A model generated the notes under the pieces. The model made no database searches, had not been told where the DNA came from, and worked only from the letters and a program-made list of their open reading frames with translations. The position numbers and the translations under genes were made by a program. Shown piece after piece: positions 54,857 to 63,937 of a stretch of 64,000 nucleotides of DNA. Source of the stretch: Methylomicrobium sp035916875 (GTDB lineage Bacteria > Pseudomonadota > Gammaproteobacteria > Methylococcales > Methylomonadaceae); the NCBI RefSeq assembly GCF_035916875.1, contig NZ_JAXUHN010000055.1:1-64000 (forward strand), in the 5' to 3' direction. Numbering within the stretch: the first letter of the stretch is position 1; each line of letters starts with the position of its first letter.

Positions 54857-56006
54857 GCGCCGAGGCCAGCATCTCCAACGCCAGTTCCGCCATATTTTTC
54901 GAACCGCCGCCCTGCCCCAATTTCTCTTTCACGCCCTGCAGATGCCCGCGTATTTGCCGGGCGTAATCCGCATCAGTCAGAATTCGGCTAATCTCGGCGG
55001 CCAGATTTTCGGCGCTGGCCTCATGTTGAATCAACTCCTTGACGATACCTTTGCCGGCCACGATATTCGGCAGGCCAATGAACGGCGTTTTGACCATCAA
55101 TCGGCCCAGCCAATAGGTCGGCGGCGATAGTCTGTAACAAACGACCAACGGCACGTTCAACAAGGCGATTTCGAGTGTTGCGGTGCCCGATGTCGTCATA
55201 ATCGCGTCGCAGCATTGCATCACGTCATACGGTTGATCCTTGATCACAGTGATTTTCACCGGCGACGTTCGTATATAACCTTGCAGCATATCGTCGGAAA
55301 TCGAACCGGCTTGCGACAAGATAAACTGGGCGCCCGGCGTACGCACGGCAATCCCTTCGGCAGCTTTCAACATCACCGGCAGCATGCGTTTGATTTCGCC
55401 GCTTCGACTGCCCGGCAGCAGTCCGACGACGGGCTTTTGCGTATCCAGACCGAAGCGCGCGAAATCATCGTTTTTGCTTTGTTGGGGGCGAACCTTATCG
55501 ACCGATGGATGACCGACATAGCGCACCGGCACGTTCTCGGCCTCGTAATAAGCCGTTTCGAAAGGAAAGATAACCGCCATCATGTCGATCACGCGGCCGT
55601 ACTGCTTGACCCTACCCGGACGCCAGGCCCACACCTGCGGGCTGACATAAAACAACACCTTGATGCCGATCCGTTTGGCGTAAGTCGCCAACTTGAAATT
55701 GAATTCCTTGTAATCGACGCAGACCAGCAAATCGGGGCGCTGATCTGCCAGCAGGGCTTGCATCGATTTCAGCGCGCGGCGGATTTCGCCATAATGCTTG
55801 AGCACCTCGACCACGCCGATCACCGCAATTTGCGACGAATCGTAACGCACGTCTATCCCCGCCCCGGCCATCTTCGCGCCGCCCATGCCGATGCCTTGAA
55901 TATTGGGCCGAAGTTTTTTCATTTCGAGAAACAGATGGGCTGCATGCTGGTCGCCCGACGCTTCGCCAGCGCTGAACATGACTTTGTAAGGCTTGTGATC
56001 TGACAA
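54846..56006 (-). CDS. lpxB: Lipid-A-disaccharide synthase
   Basis: 386 residues. It joins UDP-2,3-diacylglucosamine and lipid X to the lipid A disaccharide. Visible are VMFSAGEASGDQHAAHL, IGMGGAKMAGAGIDV, FYVSPQVWAWRPGRVKQY, GHPSVDKV, LLPGSRSGEIKRMLPVML and TSGTATLEIALLNVP (nucleotide-sugar side). The start is TTG 56006 with GAGGA 7 bases upstream. It is not next to lpxA/fabZ as in E. coli. Confidence 0.97.
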   Translation of the reverse strand: MSDHKPYKVMFSAGEASGDQHAAHLFLEMKKLRPNIQGIGMGGAKMAGAGIDVRYDSSQIAVIGVVEVLKHYGEIRRALKSMQALLADQRPDLLVCVDYKEFNFKLATYAKRIGIKVLFYVSPQVWAWRPGRVKQYGRVIDMMAVIFPFETAYYEAENVPVRYVGHPSVDKVRPQQSKNDDFARFGLDTQKPVVGLLPGSRSGEIKRMLPVMLKAAEGIAVRTPGAQFILSQAGSISDDMLQGYIRTSPVKITVIKDQPYDVMQCCDAIMTTSGTATLEIALLNVPLVVCYRLSPPTYWLGRLMVKTPFIGLPNIVAGKGIVKELIQHEASAENLAAEISRILTDADYARQIRGHLQGVKEKLGQGGGSKNMAELALEMLASAPKN

Positions 56007-56375
56007 GGACAGTCCTCGTGTATGGATTTGAAGTTGTCTATTGTAAGGCGTTTTCAGTCAAAGAATAAGCCTGAGCGGCGACAAACCGGAGGACTCATTG
56101 AAGTAATGAGGAATGGGAAACTCCCGGCTTTTTTCAAATCCACCGGCGCAATCCGATCGATCTGCAACAGGCGCACCGTAAAACGCCGCGCATAGGTGAA
56201 AATACCGTGTATAAGATCATTTTCAAAAGCAGTCGGCGAAGCCGGACTTTTGCCGGTGCTACGCGAGCGCTTGAAAAAGCTCCGATACACCATATCGAAA
56301 CCGCAATTAATAAGGCATTGACGTGGTTCGGCCGGATATAATAAGCGTTTTTCCTGTCCGCATCCCCTGTCTTTG
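56007..56375. other. Gene-free stretch between lpxB and the ABC exporter
   Basis: About 370 bp of divergent upstream region. A minus frame (56054-56293, 79 aa) exists but its composition (Arg/Ser/Pro-rich, no RBS) does not persuade me. Promoters for lpxB and the exporter should lie here. Confidence 0.4.
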
Positions 56376-58187
56376 ATGCCTAAAACGAAACCCTCTCAGA
56401 CGCCACCCCGCGCCGGCGCAGCGCCACCCTTGCCTACCGGCACGATTCGTTTCATCCTCTACTGCCTGTCCAGTTTCAAGGGTTGGCTGGTATTGATGGT
56501 GATCTTCGAAACGGGACAGGCGGCGGGTACCATTCTGGTGCCTTATGCGATCAAGGCAATCATGCAGGGGGTATCGAACGGGCTTTCCGATGCCCAAGGC
56601 ACGCTCGACGCATTGCGGGAGCCCTTGCTGCTATTGGCCGGGTTGGGTATCGCCGAAATTCTGTGCAGCCGGGCCAGCGGCGCGGTATTGATCACTATCG
56701 GCCCTCGCCTGCGCCAGCGCACGACGCGCGCCTTGTTTACCTATCTGCAATGCCATTCGGCGCACTATTTCAGCAGCCATTTCGCCGGCGCGCTCGCGCA
56801 CAGGATCAGCGAAACCGCGATCAGTGTGAATCATACGACATGGGCGGTGCTGTGCGATTTCTGGCCCATTACGGTCACCTTCAGCGTATCCGCCGGCTTG
56901 CTGCTGAGTGTGCATCAGGGACTCGGACTTTTCGTCGCAGCCTGGGTCTTTCTGTATGTCGCGATCTCCTTCTGGCTGGCCACGCGCTGCCGGCCTTATG
57001 CACAAAGCTATGCCGGTATTCGCAGCATGGTCAACGGCAAAATCGTCGATTCGGTCACGAATAGCCTCAATGCCCGGCTGTTTGCGCATCAAGGATTCGA
57101 ACGCGATTATCTGCAAGGTTTTTTGGACATCGAACTGAACGCCGCGCGCCGAACGTTTTGGTATATGGAACGGGTGCGCTGGTTTCAATTCATCTCCGCC
57201 GCCGCGCTGAAGTTGGGCACAATTTATTATGCGCTAACGCTCTGGCAAGACGGACTGATCGGCGTCGGCGACTTTACGATGAGCGTGGGTCTCGCGCTGA
57301 TCATCATCAGCGACGCACGCAATCTGTCGCGCCATTTTCTGGAATTTTTCGAATATGTCGGCAATATCGCGAACGGCGTCGAGACGATCGTCGAACCGCA
57401 CGAAATCATTGACGCGCCCGATGCGAATGCGCTGAATGTCGCCGAGGGACGCATCGAATTTCAGAACGTGACCTTCGGCTATCATCCGGATCAGCCGGTT
57501 TTCAAGAACCTTAATGTTACGATCGAACCCGGCCAGCGCGTCGGCCTGGTCGGTTTTTCGGGCTCGGGCAAGTCGACTTTCGTCAGCCTGATTTTGCGTA
57601 ATTACGAGCCGCAGCAGGGCCGAATTTGCATCGACGGCGCCGATATCGCTCGGGTGACTCAGGAGTCGCTGCATCGGCAAGTCAGCCTGATTCCGCAAGA
57701 CCCGACGCTGTTCCACCGCAGCCTGAAGGAAAACATAGGCTATGGCAAGCTTGATGCGAGCGATCAGGAAATCGTCAGTGCCGCCGCGTTCGCGCATGCC
57801 GACGACTTCATTCAGACCATGGCGGAAGGCTACGATTCGTTGGTCGGCGAGCGCGGGGTCAAATTGTCCGGCGGCCAGCGGCAGCGGATCGCGATTGCGC
57901 GGGTGATACTGAAAGATGCACCGATTCTGATCCTGGACGAAGCGACGTCGAGCTTGGATTCGGTTACCGAAAAAACGATCCAGGAAAATCTGGCCCGGCT
58001 GATGGGACAGAAGACCGTAATCGCTGTCGCTCACCGCTTATCGACGATCGCCTATCTCGACCGCATCCTGGTCTTCGATCAGGGCCGCATCGTCGAAGAC
58101 GGCACGCACGACGAATTACTGGCGCTGCAAGGTTATTACTATCGCTTATGGAATATGCAAGCCGGAGGCTTTTTGCCGGAAGGCTAA
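56376..58187 (+). CDS. ABC transporter, fused permease/ATPase (MsbA-like)
   Basis: 603 residues from ATG 56376. Six membrane segments in the N-terminal half; the NBD has Walker A GLVGFSGSGKSTF, Q-loop SLIPQDPTLFHRSL, signature LSGGQRQRIAIARVI, Walker B PILILDEATSSLD and the H-loop VIAVAHRLSTIAYLDR. A homodimeric exporter, perhaps of lipid or drug. It is divergent from lpxB, so a lipid A link is possible but not shown. Confidence 0.88.
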   Translation: MPKTKPSQTPPRAGAAPPLPTGTIRFILYCLSSFKGWLVLMVIFETGQAAGTILVPYAIKAIMQGVSNGLSDAQGTLDALREPLLLLAGLGIAEILCSRASGAVLITIGPRLRQRTTRALFTYLQCHSAHYFSSHFAGALAHRISETAISVNHTTWAVLCDFWPITVTFSVSAGLLLSVHQGLGLFVAAWVFLYVAISFWLATRCRPYAQSYAGIRSMVNGKIVDSVTNSLNARLFAHQGFERDYLQGFLDIELNAARRTFWYMERVRWFQFISAAALKLGTIYYALTLWQDGLIGVGDFTMSVGLALIIISDARNLSRHFLEFFEYVGNIANGVETIVEPHEIIDAPDANALNVAEGRIEFQNVTFGYHPDQPVFKNLNVTIEPGQRVGLVGFSGSGKSTFVSLILRNYEPQQGRICIDGADIARVTQESLHRQVSLIPQDPTLFHRSLKENIGYGKLDASDQEIVSAAAFAHADDFIQTMAEGYDSLVGERGVKLSGGQRQRIAIARVILKDAPILILDEATSSLDSVTEKTIQENLARLMGQKTVIAVAHRLSTIAYLDRILVFDQGRIVEDGTHDELLALQGYYYRLWNMQAGGFLPEG

Positions 58188-58189
58188 GA

Positions 58190-59863
58190 TCAGGGCTGTT
58201 CCTGCAATAACGTCCGTTTCGCGAACACAATCGCCGCGACCGGTATCATGAAGCTCAATCCCATCACCACGATCAATAGCCAGCCGAGTTCGCTATAATC
58301 CGCCGGAGTCATGATCTGGCCGGTCGCCACGTCGCGAACCTCACGCGTGATCACGAAGCTTTGATTCAACCATTTTGTCAACAGTTGCGACAAGGACAGC
58401 GCCAGATTCACGAACGCCGCCATAACCGCGAAATAAGTCGCCTTCAATTGCTTCGGCGCCGAATTGGCGATCCAGGCCAGCATCGGAATCATCGCGATTT
58501 GCCCCAGTGGCGACTCGAGCGCAGTATCAACCAACGCGATGAAGCGGGCATCGACGACGCCGCCGGTCAACGCCGCCGTCCAGTGATGCAGACCATAATA
58601 CAGCGCGATATTCGGTAGATACAACAGGGTCAACGCAATGGTCAGTGCCGCGATAATGTAGGTAATCGGCCGCTCGGCCATGAAACGACGAAACAAAAAC
58701 ATGCCGAGCAAGGTCAACGCGCTCGAAATCAGCGACAATTTCGAGATAAACTGTTGATCGAAACCGAGGTCGTCGATCATCCACCAGGTTTCGCCGGCGC
58801 CGGTCGTCGGCACCGCGCGAAACGCAAAGATCACGAAGGCGGTGCCGTACAGTTGATTTCTCGTTTTACTCTCGAGATCCATCGTCAACCGCCACATCAA
58901 AAACATCACGATGGACAAAGAGCCGATGAAAACGATCTCCTCGCTGTTCGAGAAGCCGCCCAGCCCCATCACTGCCGCGAAAAACGCGAATCCGAGCCCG
59001 CCGCCCAACAGCGGCCAATTGACCGCGGGCGCTTCATGCACGCCGGCGGCGGACATGCGTTCGATTTCATCAAACTCATAACCTTGTGCGGCAAGCCGCC
59101 ATTCTTCTTGCGATCGCAAATAAGACGACAACACGACACCCAGAATCGAGATCACCGGAACCCATAGCGCCCACCGGTATATCGACAGGTAAACCGCGGC
59201 TTTCTCGGCCGCCCCCATCGTTCCGATCCCGCTGAAGAATCCGACATTGACGCCTGCCACGAGTAAGCTGCCGCCGATAATAGCGACTCGACCCAAAGTT
59301 TGCATCGTGGTGTGCGCGGCCAGAATTTGCGCTTCAGGAAGCGGACGCCCCTCCTTGTCGCAGTGGGCAACGGCTTCCACGGTCATCGCATCGGCCACGG
59401 TATCCTGAATCACATAACCGACCGGCGCCAAGAGCGCCGCTAGTACATACCAGCTTTCGACCGGCCACACATGCCGCATATATTCACTATCGCCTAAGAG
59501 GTTTATCATTATCAGCAAACTGGCGGCGATCAGCGCCGCGCCCAAATAGACCAGGCGGGCCTTAAAACGCCATAATAAATCGACCAGATGACCCATCGGC
59601 ATCTTCAACGCCCAGGGCAACATCGCCCAAAAACCCAGCGCAGCCAGAAACTCGGCAGACAAACCGAGATACTCCTTCACGAAAAATGTCCCGACGATGC
59701 CGGTCAAACCGGACACACCCGCCGCCAGATAAACCATCAGTGGCGGTACATAACTGACGCGCATCTGCCGGCCCAAATCGATCACATTGCGATCCAGCCA
59801 TTTTTGCAACAGGGAAATTATCGACGCGGTAACTGGGGCGGCGCTTGATTGATGATTGGTCAT
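58190..59863 (-). CDS. MFS / folate-biopterin (BT1)-like transporter
   Basis: 557 residues with about 12 hydrophobic segments. BT1-like marks are the start YVPPLMVYLAAGVSGLTGIVGTFFVKEYLG-type region, LKMPMGHLVDLL and YVIQDTVADAMTVEAVA (the DxxVDA-like motif). Substrate unknown; folate/pterin transport is a family suggestion only. It is convergent with the ABC exporter, stops 3 bases apart. Upstream 59886-60076 is gene-free. Confidence 0.75.
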   Translation of the reverse strand: MTNHQSSAAPVTASIISLLQKWLDRNVIDLGRQMRVSYVPPLMVYLAAGVSGLTGIVGTFFVKEYLGLSAEFLAALGFWAMLPWALKMPMGHLVDLLWRFKARLVYLGAALIAASLLIMINLLGDSEYMRHVWPVESWYVLAALLAPVGYVIQDTVADAMTVEAVAHCDKEGRPLPEAQILAAHTTMQTLGRVAIIGGSLLVAGVNVGFFSGIGTMGAAEKAAVYLSIYRWALWVPVISILGVVLSSYLRSQEEWRLAAQGYEFDEIERMSAAGVHEAPAVNWPLLGGGLGFAFFAAVMGLGGFSNSEEIVFIGSLSIVMFLMWRLTMDLESKTRNQLYGTAFVIFAFRAVPTTGAGETWWMIDDLGFDQQFISKLSLISSALTLLGMFLFRRFMAERPITYIIAALTIALTLLYLPNIALYYGLHHWTAALTGGVVDARFIALVDTALESPLGQIAMIPMLAWIANSAPKQLKATYFAVMAAFVNLALSLSQLLTKWLNQSFVITREVRDVATGQIMTPADYSELGWLLIVVMGLSFMIPVAAIVFAKRTLLQEQP

Positions 59864-60076
59864 GGAATTCCCACCGATTTTGCAACGTTGAAATGTTAGG
59901 CTATCGACTCTGATACCCTACATAAGTTCGCGGTATGGCACAGTACGCAATTTTAATTACTGAATATGTCCTCAACGTGAAAGGACTCTGTTCGGGTTTA
60001 TCGATGGACAGGGAAATAGTCCAGATCTGGGCGGTATATAAGCTGCCGAAATACCGGCAATTATGACAACCTCCGA

Positions 60077-60835
60077 CTACTGCGCGATCATACCGTGTTT
60101 CAGATAATTTTCCGCGTAATTGAACACGATGTCCGCATCGGGAAGCACCAGGGCCTCGTCTTTGTCCTTGTAGTCGAGGCGAAACAAAATGTCCTTGATG
60201 ATATTGACTCGGGCGCTTTTTTTATCGTCGGCGCGCACCATGGTCCAAGGCGAAAACAGACGATGCGTTCTCGCAAGCATGATATTGCGGGCAAGGCTAT
60301 AGTCGTCCCAACGCTTGACAGCTTCCAGATCGACCGGACTGATTTTCCACTGTTTCAGCGGGTCCCGTTCACGATCTTCGAGACGCCGTTTTTGTTCTTC
60401 GCGGCTAATGTCCAGATAATACTTCAAGAGCTTAATCCCCGACCGCACTAGCATCAATTCGAAATCCGGCACGGTTTCGAGAAACTCGTGGTATTCCTCG
60501 TCATTGCAATAACCCATCACCCGCTCGACGCCGGCACGATTGTACCAACTGCGGTTGAAAAGCACCATCTCCTGCGCCGAGGGCAAATGCGGCGTATAGC
60601 GTTGAAAATACCAACTGCTTTTATCCCGGTCGGAAGGTTTACCCAAGGCAACCACGCGGGTTTCGCGCGGACTTAGATGCTGAATGATGCGCTTGATCGA
60701 GCCGTCCTTACCGCCAGCATCCCGGCCCTCGAAAATGATCAACACTTTTTCGTCATGTTTGATGATGTGCTTTTGTAGCTTGACCAATTCGATCTGCAAC
60801 TGCGTCAATGTAGTTTTATACTCTTTCTTGCCCAT
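60077..60835 (-). CDS. ppk2: Polyphosphate kinase 2
   Basis: 252 residues. PPK2 fold: Walker A EGRDAGGKDGSIKRI, lid DRDKSSWYFQRYTPHLP, Walker B-like MVLFNRSWYNRAGVERVMG, and the closing SPWTMVRADDKKSARVN. It transfers phosphate between polyP and nucleoside diphosphates. This length and the start MGKKEYKTTL fit class I PPK2 (NDP-phosphorylating), though class cannot be fixed by eye. Monocistronic. Confidence 0.95.
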   Translation of the reverse strand: MGKKEYKTTLTQLQIELVKLQKHIIKHDEKVLIIFEGRDAGGKDGSIKRIIQHLSPRETRVVALGKPSDRDKSSWYFQRYTPHLPSAQEMVLFNRSWYNRAGVERVMGYCNDEEYHEFLETVPDFELMLVRSGIKLLKYYLDISREEQKRRLEDRERDPLKQWKISPVDLEAVKRWDDYSLARNIMLARTHRLFSPWTMVRADDKKSARVNIIKDILFRLDYKDKDEALVLPDADIVFNYAENYLKHGMIAQ

Positions 60836-60923
60836 TTTTTCTTATCGTGTTGATGTGTCGTACCAGGAGCAAATCTTACTATCCAAAAGTAACCGGAGAA
60901 CACCGCATCGCGAAGATGCCGGA

Positions 60924-61244
60924 TTATTTCAATTGCTCGATCCGTTGCCGCGCCGCCTCCCCGAAAGGCGAATCCAGTTCCTTTTCGGAGATGCGTTCCA
61001 GGGCATCCAAACTTTTGTCATTCAACAATGCGATCGCTTGAAGACGTACTGCGGGGTAATGCGCCCTGAGCGCCGCCAACTCCCGCAAATAGGCATTGGA
61101 TTCGTTCAACAATCTAAGCAAAATTCTTTCAGGATCGCCGGTAAAAAGATCGCGGACCAGATTATCGTAATGCTCCTGTTCCCTGAGAACATCGCGGGGA
61201 TCGACTCTAGGCGGTTCGGTGGGATCATGGCAACAGGAACTCAT
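60924..61244 (-). CDS. Hypothetical helical-repeat protein (106 aa)
   Basis: From ATG 61244 (MSSCCHDPTEPPRVDPRDVL). The frame is open upstream to 61355, but that part lacks coding character. The C-terminal part (LLNESNAYLRELAALRAHYP, LQAIALLNDKSLDALERISEK) looks like HEAT-type helical pairs. The CC-H start could bind metal. It lies upstream of ppk2 on the same strand with a ~90-base gap. Function unknown. Confidence 0.65.
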   Translation of the reverse strand: MSSCCHDPTEPPRVDPRDVLREQEHYDNLVRDLFTGDPERILLRLLNESNAYLRELAALRAHYPAVRLQAIALLNDKSLDALERISEKELDSPFGEAARQRIEQLK

Positions 61245-61445
61245 GGCAATACTCCGATGGTTATAGACTCCAAGAATGTTACACCCAAACCGGCCGCGAC
61301 AAAATGACAGCAGATCGGCGAAACGCCAGATTCTCGAATCCGATAGCGCGTTCAAGAGGCCGAAGCGCTTATCCTCGCATAAAACAGAATGTTACACTGT
61401 TCGGAAGTGATATCTATCCTATAACCCTAGCACAAGAAACGACCC

Positions 61446-62747
61446 ATGCACAAAATCAGCTTGACCGCGTTGCCCTTATATGTGCAGGTGATTATCGGCG
61501 TCCTTTCCGGCACTGCACTGGGTGTATTTTTCGGGACCGAAAATTACGGCTTTGATTTATTGAACAACTCGACGTTGGGGCAATTAGGCCAATTGGTGAT
61601 CCGCCTCTTAAAATCCCTGGCAACGCCGCTGATCTTTTTTGCCATTATGGAAGCGATGATCAATACGGACATTTCGTTCAAGCACGGCCGCCGTCTGTTG
61701 GCTTTATGTGCGATGAATCTGTCCGTGGCGATGGTGATCGGCCTGACGCTGATGAATAGCCTGCATCCCGGCCGCTATTGGGAAGGCCGATTGACGGCGA
61801 TGACCGCCCAGTTGCATACGGGGAAAAACCCCATTGCGCCAAAAACGATACCGGAAAACCTATCGCTCGACCCTCTGAAAAATATCATCGGCTACATCCC
61901 AGAAAGTTTGGCGGAGCCGTTCGTTAAAAATAACGTGATTGCGATCATTTTATTGGCCTTGCTGGCCGGCAGCGCGATCCGCCGGTTAAAGCAACAAACA
62001 GCGGACGAAGATCGTTCCGGCCTGCTCATGATCGAAAAATTGATCGGCGTGTGCTATCACTTGCTGATTCAAATGCTGCTCTGGGTCGTCAAGGCGATTC
62101 CGTTTGCGGTTTTCGGCGTCGTCGCGCAAGTGGTCGGCAAAGCGGGCCTGGATGTTTTTGCATTGGTTGCGGTTTTTTTGGTCACCATGCTCGGCGGCTT
62201 GATGATCCATGCGTTCGTTTATTATCCCTGCATGGCGAAATGGGGCGGCAAGATGCCGATCAAACGCTATTTTGGCGAAGGCGCCGATGCAATCATCACC
62301 GCGCTATCGACCAACAGCAGCCTCGCGACGATGCCGATCACCCTGCGCTGCCTGACCGAAAACATGGGCATTTCAAGCCGATCGGCGCGCTTGTCTGTCT
62401 GCATCGGCACCAATTTGAACAATGACGGCATTATTCTGTACGAAGCGATGGCCGCGCTGTTTCTGGCACAGGCTATCGGCATCGATCTGAATCTTGCACA
62501 GCAATTGATCATCGTCGCCGCCGCGATCATGGTCGGCGTCGGCATTTCGGGAATTCCCGAAGCAGGCTTGATCGCCTTGCCCCTGGTGCTCAGCACCGCT
62601 GGCCTACCGGAAGCGCTGGTCATTACCGCGGTGCCGCTGATCACTACGATCGACTGGATCATTGCCCGCTGCCGGTCCGGAGTGAATGTGATGAACGATA
62701 TGCTGATTGCGATCCTGCTCGACCGCATGGAAAGAGGCAAATATTAA
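61446..62747 (+). CDS. Dicarboxylate/amino acid:cation symporter (DAACS)
   Basis: 433 residues. Family marks: early QVIIGVLSGTALGVFFG, the serine-rich hairpin-loop region TALSTNSSLATMPITLRCL, NLNNDGIILYEAMAALFLAQA with the cation/substrate NxxxDG motif, and GISGIPEAGLIALPLVL. It imports C4-dicarboxylates or acidic amino acids with Na+ or H+. Three small membrane genes follow on the same strand. Confidence 0.9.
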   Translation: MHKISLTALPLYVQVIIGVLSGTALGVFFGTENYGFDLLNNSTLGQLGQLVIRLLKSLATPLIFFAIMEAMINTDISFKHGRRLLALCAMNLSVAMVIGLTLMNSLHPGRYWEGRLTAMTAQLHTGKNPIAPKTIPENLSLDPLKNIIGYIPESLAEPFVKNNVIAIILLALLAGSAIRRLKQQTADEDRSGLLMIEKLIGVCYHLLIQMLLWVVKAIPFAVFGVVAQVVGKAGLDVFALVAVFLVTMLGGLMIHAFVYYPCMAKWGGKMPIKRYFGEGADAIITALSTNSSLATMPITLRCLTENMGISSRSARLSVCIGTNLNNDGIILYEAMAALFLAQAIGIDLNLAQQLIIVAAAIMVGVGISGIPEAGLIALPLVLSTAGLPEALVITAVPLITTIDWIIARCRSGVNVMNDMLIAILLDRMERGKY

Positions 62748-62813
62748 TGAGAGCACCGATCTTGCGCTGTTTAATCTGATCGAATTGGGGTATTTTATGA
62801 CATCCGAGCCATC

Positions 62814-63014
62814 TTGAATTTATGCAACATGAGTCATAACTCCACCACTGCCAGAATCAAATGGACTATCGTTGTTTTTTTGTTGATGATACTTGATACT
62901 TTACCATTTCCTGTCACATCGCTCATCTTATTGTATATTCTGATTTTCCGGCCGCTATGGTTCAAAAACGCGGTTCTGGATATATACAATCATACCGGCC
63001 ACGCGCGGCAATGA
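62814..63014 (+). CDS. Small tandem membrane protein, paralogue 1 (66 aa or 61 aa)
   Basis: The upstream start reads MNLCNMSHNSTT; MSHNSTTARIKW from the second ATG is also possible. A hydrophobic stretch (WTIVVFLLMILDTLPFPVTS) is followed by LILLYILIFRPLWFKNAVLDIY. The frame P-x-P-x-x-x-L...LY...RPxWFKN...IY is shared with the next two genes. An inner-membrane microprotein of unknown role. Confidence 0.7.
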   Translation: MNLCNMSHNSTTARIKWTIVVFLLMILDTLPFPVTSLILLYILIFRPLWFKNAVLDIYNHTGHARQ

Positions 63015-63053
63015 AAACGATATGAATGATCTCAACTAACCTCCCCCTTGTTC

Positions 63054-63254
63054 ATGAGCCCATATAAAGATTCCTTCTACTCCAGAATGGCGTTATGTTT
63101 CATCGTGGTGATCGGGTTGATCATCCTGCACGTGATTCCACTTCCGATATTGGAAACCCTGGTGCTGTACATTCTGGTTGCGCGTCCGTACTGGTTTAAA
63201 AATCTGGTCGATCAAATCTATAGCAGTAAAAAACCCGAAAATACAAGCGAATGA
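63054..63254 (+). CDS. Small tandem membrane protein, paralogue 2
   Basis: About 66 residues from ATG 63054 (MSPYKDSFYSRM), or 68 from TTG 63048. Core: LIILHVIPLPILETLVLYIL, then ARPYWFKNLVDQIYS. Closely similar to paralogue 3. Its stop overlaps the next start (ATGA), so they are translationally coupled. Confidence 0.8.
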   Translation: MSPYKDSFYSRMALCFIVVIGLIILHVIPLPILETLVLYILVARPYWFKNLVDQIYSSKKPENTSE

Positions 63255-63457
63255 ATCGAAATAAAATCGACTTTCTGCCCCGGTTCTTTTCAGCCCTGAT
63301 CCTGATCGTCTTAATCGTGTTGCATGTGATTCCGGTGCCGATACTAGAAACCTTGATCCTGTACGTGGTGCTGAACCGCACGCGATGGTTTAAACAATTG
63401 GTCGATTTGATTTACAGCAGGGCAAACATCAAGCCGAATCACGACGGAGTAATCTGA
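63251..63457 (+). CDS. Small tandem membrane protein, paralogue 3 (68 aa)
   Basis: Starts MNRNKIDFLPRFFSAL; core LIVLHVIPVPILETLILYVV then NRTRWFKQLVDLIYS. The HVIP-x-PILETL-x-LY-x(4)-R-x2-WFK-x-LVD-x-IYS pattern matches paralogue 2 over about 40 residues. Coupled to it by a 4-base overlap. No known family comes to mind. Confidence 0.8.
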   Translation: MNRNKIDFLPRFFSALILIVLIVLHVIPVPILETLILYVVLNRTRWFKQLVDLIYSRANIKPNHDGVI

Positions 63458-63491
63458 ACTCGCACCGACCGATCGGTTAAAGTGAAGGCAA

Positions 63492-63523
63492 TAAAAAAGG
63501 GCTATCCTTTCCGGATAGCCCTT
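63492..63523 (-). terminator. Rho-independent terminator after the tRNA cluster
   Basis: AAGGGCTATCC and GGATAGCCCTT form an 11-bp stem with a 4-base loop; on the minus strand it is followed by TTTTTTATTG. It ends the tRNA-Ala/tRNA-Glu/tRNA-Glu transcript. Confidence 0.9.
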
Positions 63524-63529
63524 CGAATA

Positions 63530-63605
63530 TGGCGTCCCCAAGGGGGTTCGAACCCCTGTTACCGCCGTGAAAGGGCAGTGTCCTAGGCCGCTAGACGATG
63601 GGGAC
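63530..63605 (-). tRNA. tRNA-Glu(TTC), copy 2
   Basis: 76 nt with CCA. Acceptor GTCCCCA, anticodon loop CCTTTCAC-type region with TTC, T-loop TTCGAAC. Identical over its length to 63711-63786. Confidence 0.97.
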
Positions 63606-63710
63606 AGAGTCTGGTCTGTCAGGCATACCGTTCGAAAGAACGTAAGCATGCCAAAGTGGCTTTTTTACTTATTACCTTCTAAATCAACACATCGTTGATA
63701 GAGTAGCTAG

Positions 63711-63786
63711 TGGCGTCCCCAAGGGGGTTCGAACCCCTGTTACCGCCGTGAAAGGGCAGTGTCCTAGGCCGCTAGACGATGGGGAC
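63711..63786 (-). tRNA. tRNA-Glu(TTC), copy 1
   Basis: 76 nt with CCA, the same sequence as 63530-63605. The two are separated by 105 bp of unique DNA, so the duplication covers the tRNA itself but not the spacer. Confidence 0.97.
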
Positions 63787-63812
63787 AATAATAAGTGTCA
63801 ATCCGTCTGATT

Positions 63813-63888
<76 letters not shown>

Positions 63889-63937
63889 ATCAGATGAGAG
63901 CGCGCATTTTAAAGGGGTTTAGACAGATTGTCCAGCC

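Noticed and set aside
56054..56293. 79-codon minus-strand frame upstream of lpxB
   Set aside because: No RBS, low-quality composition, and position in a divergent promoter region.
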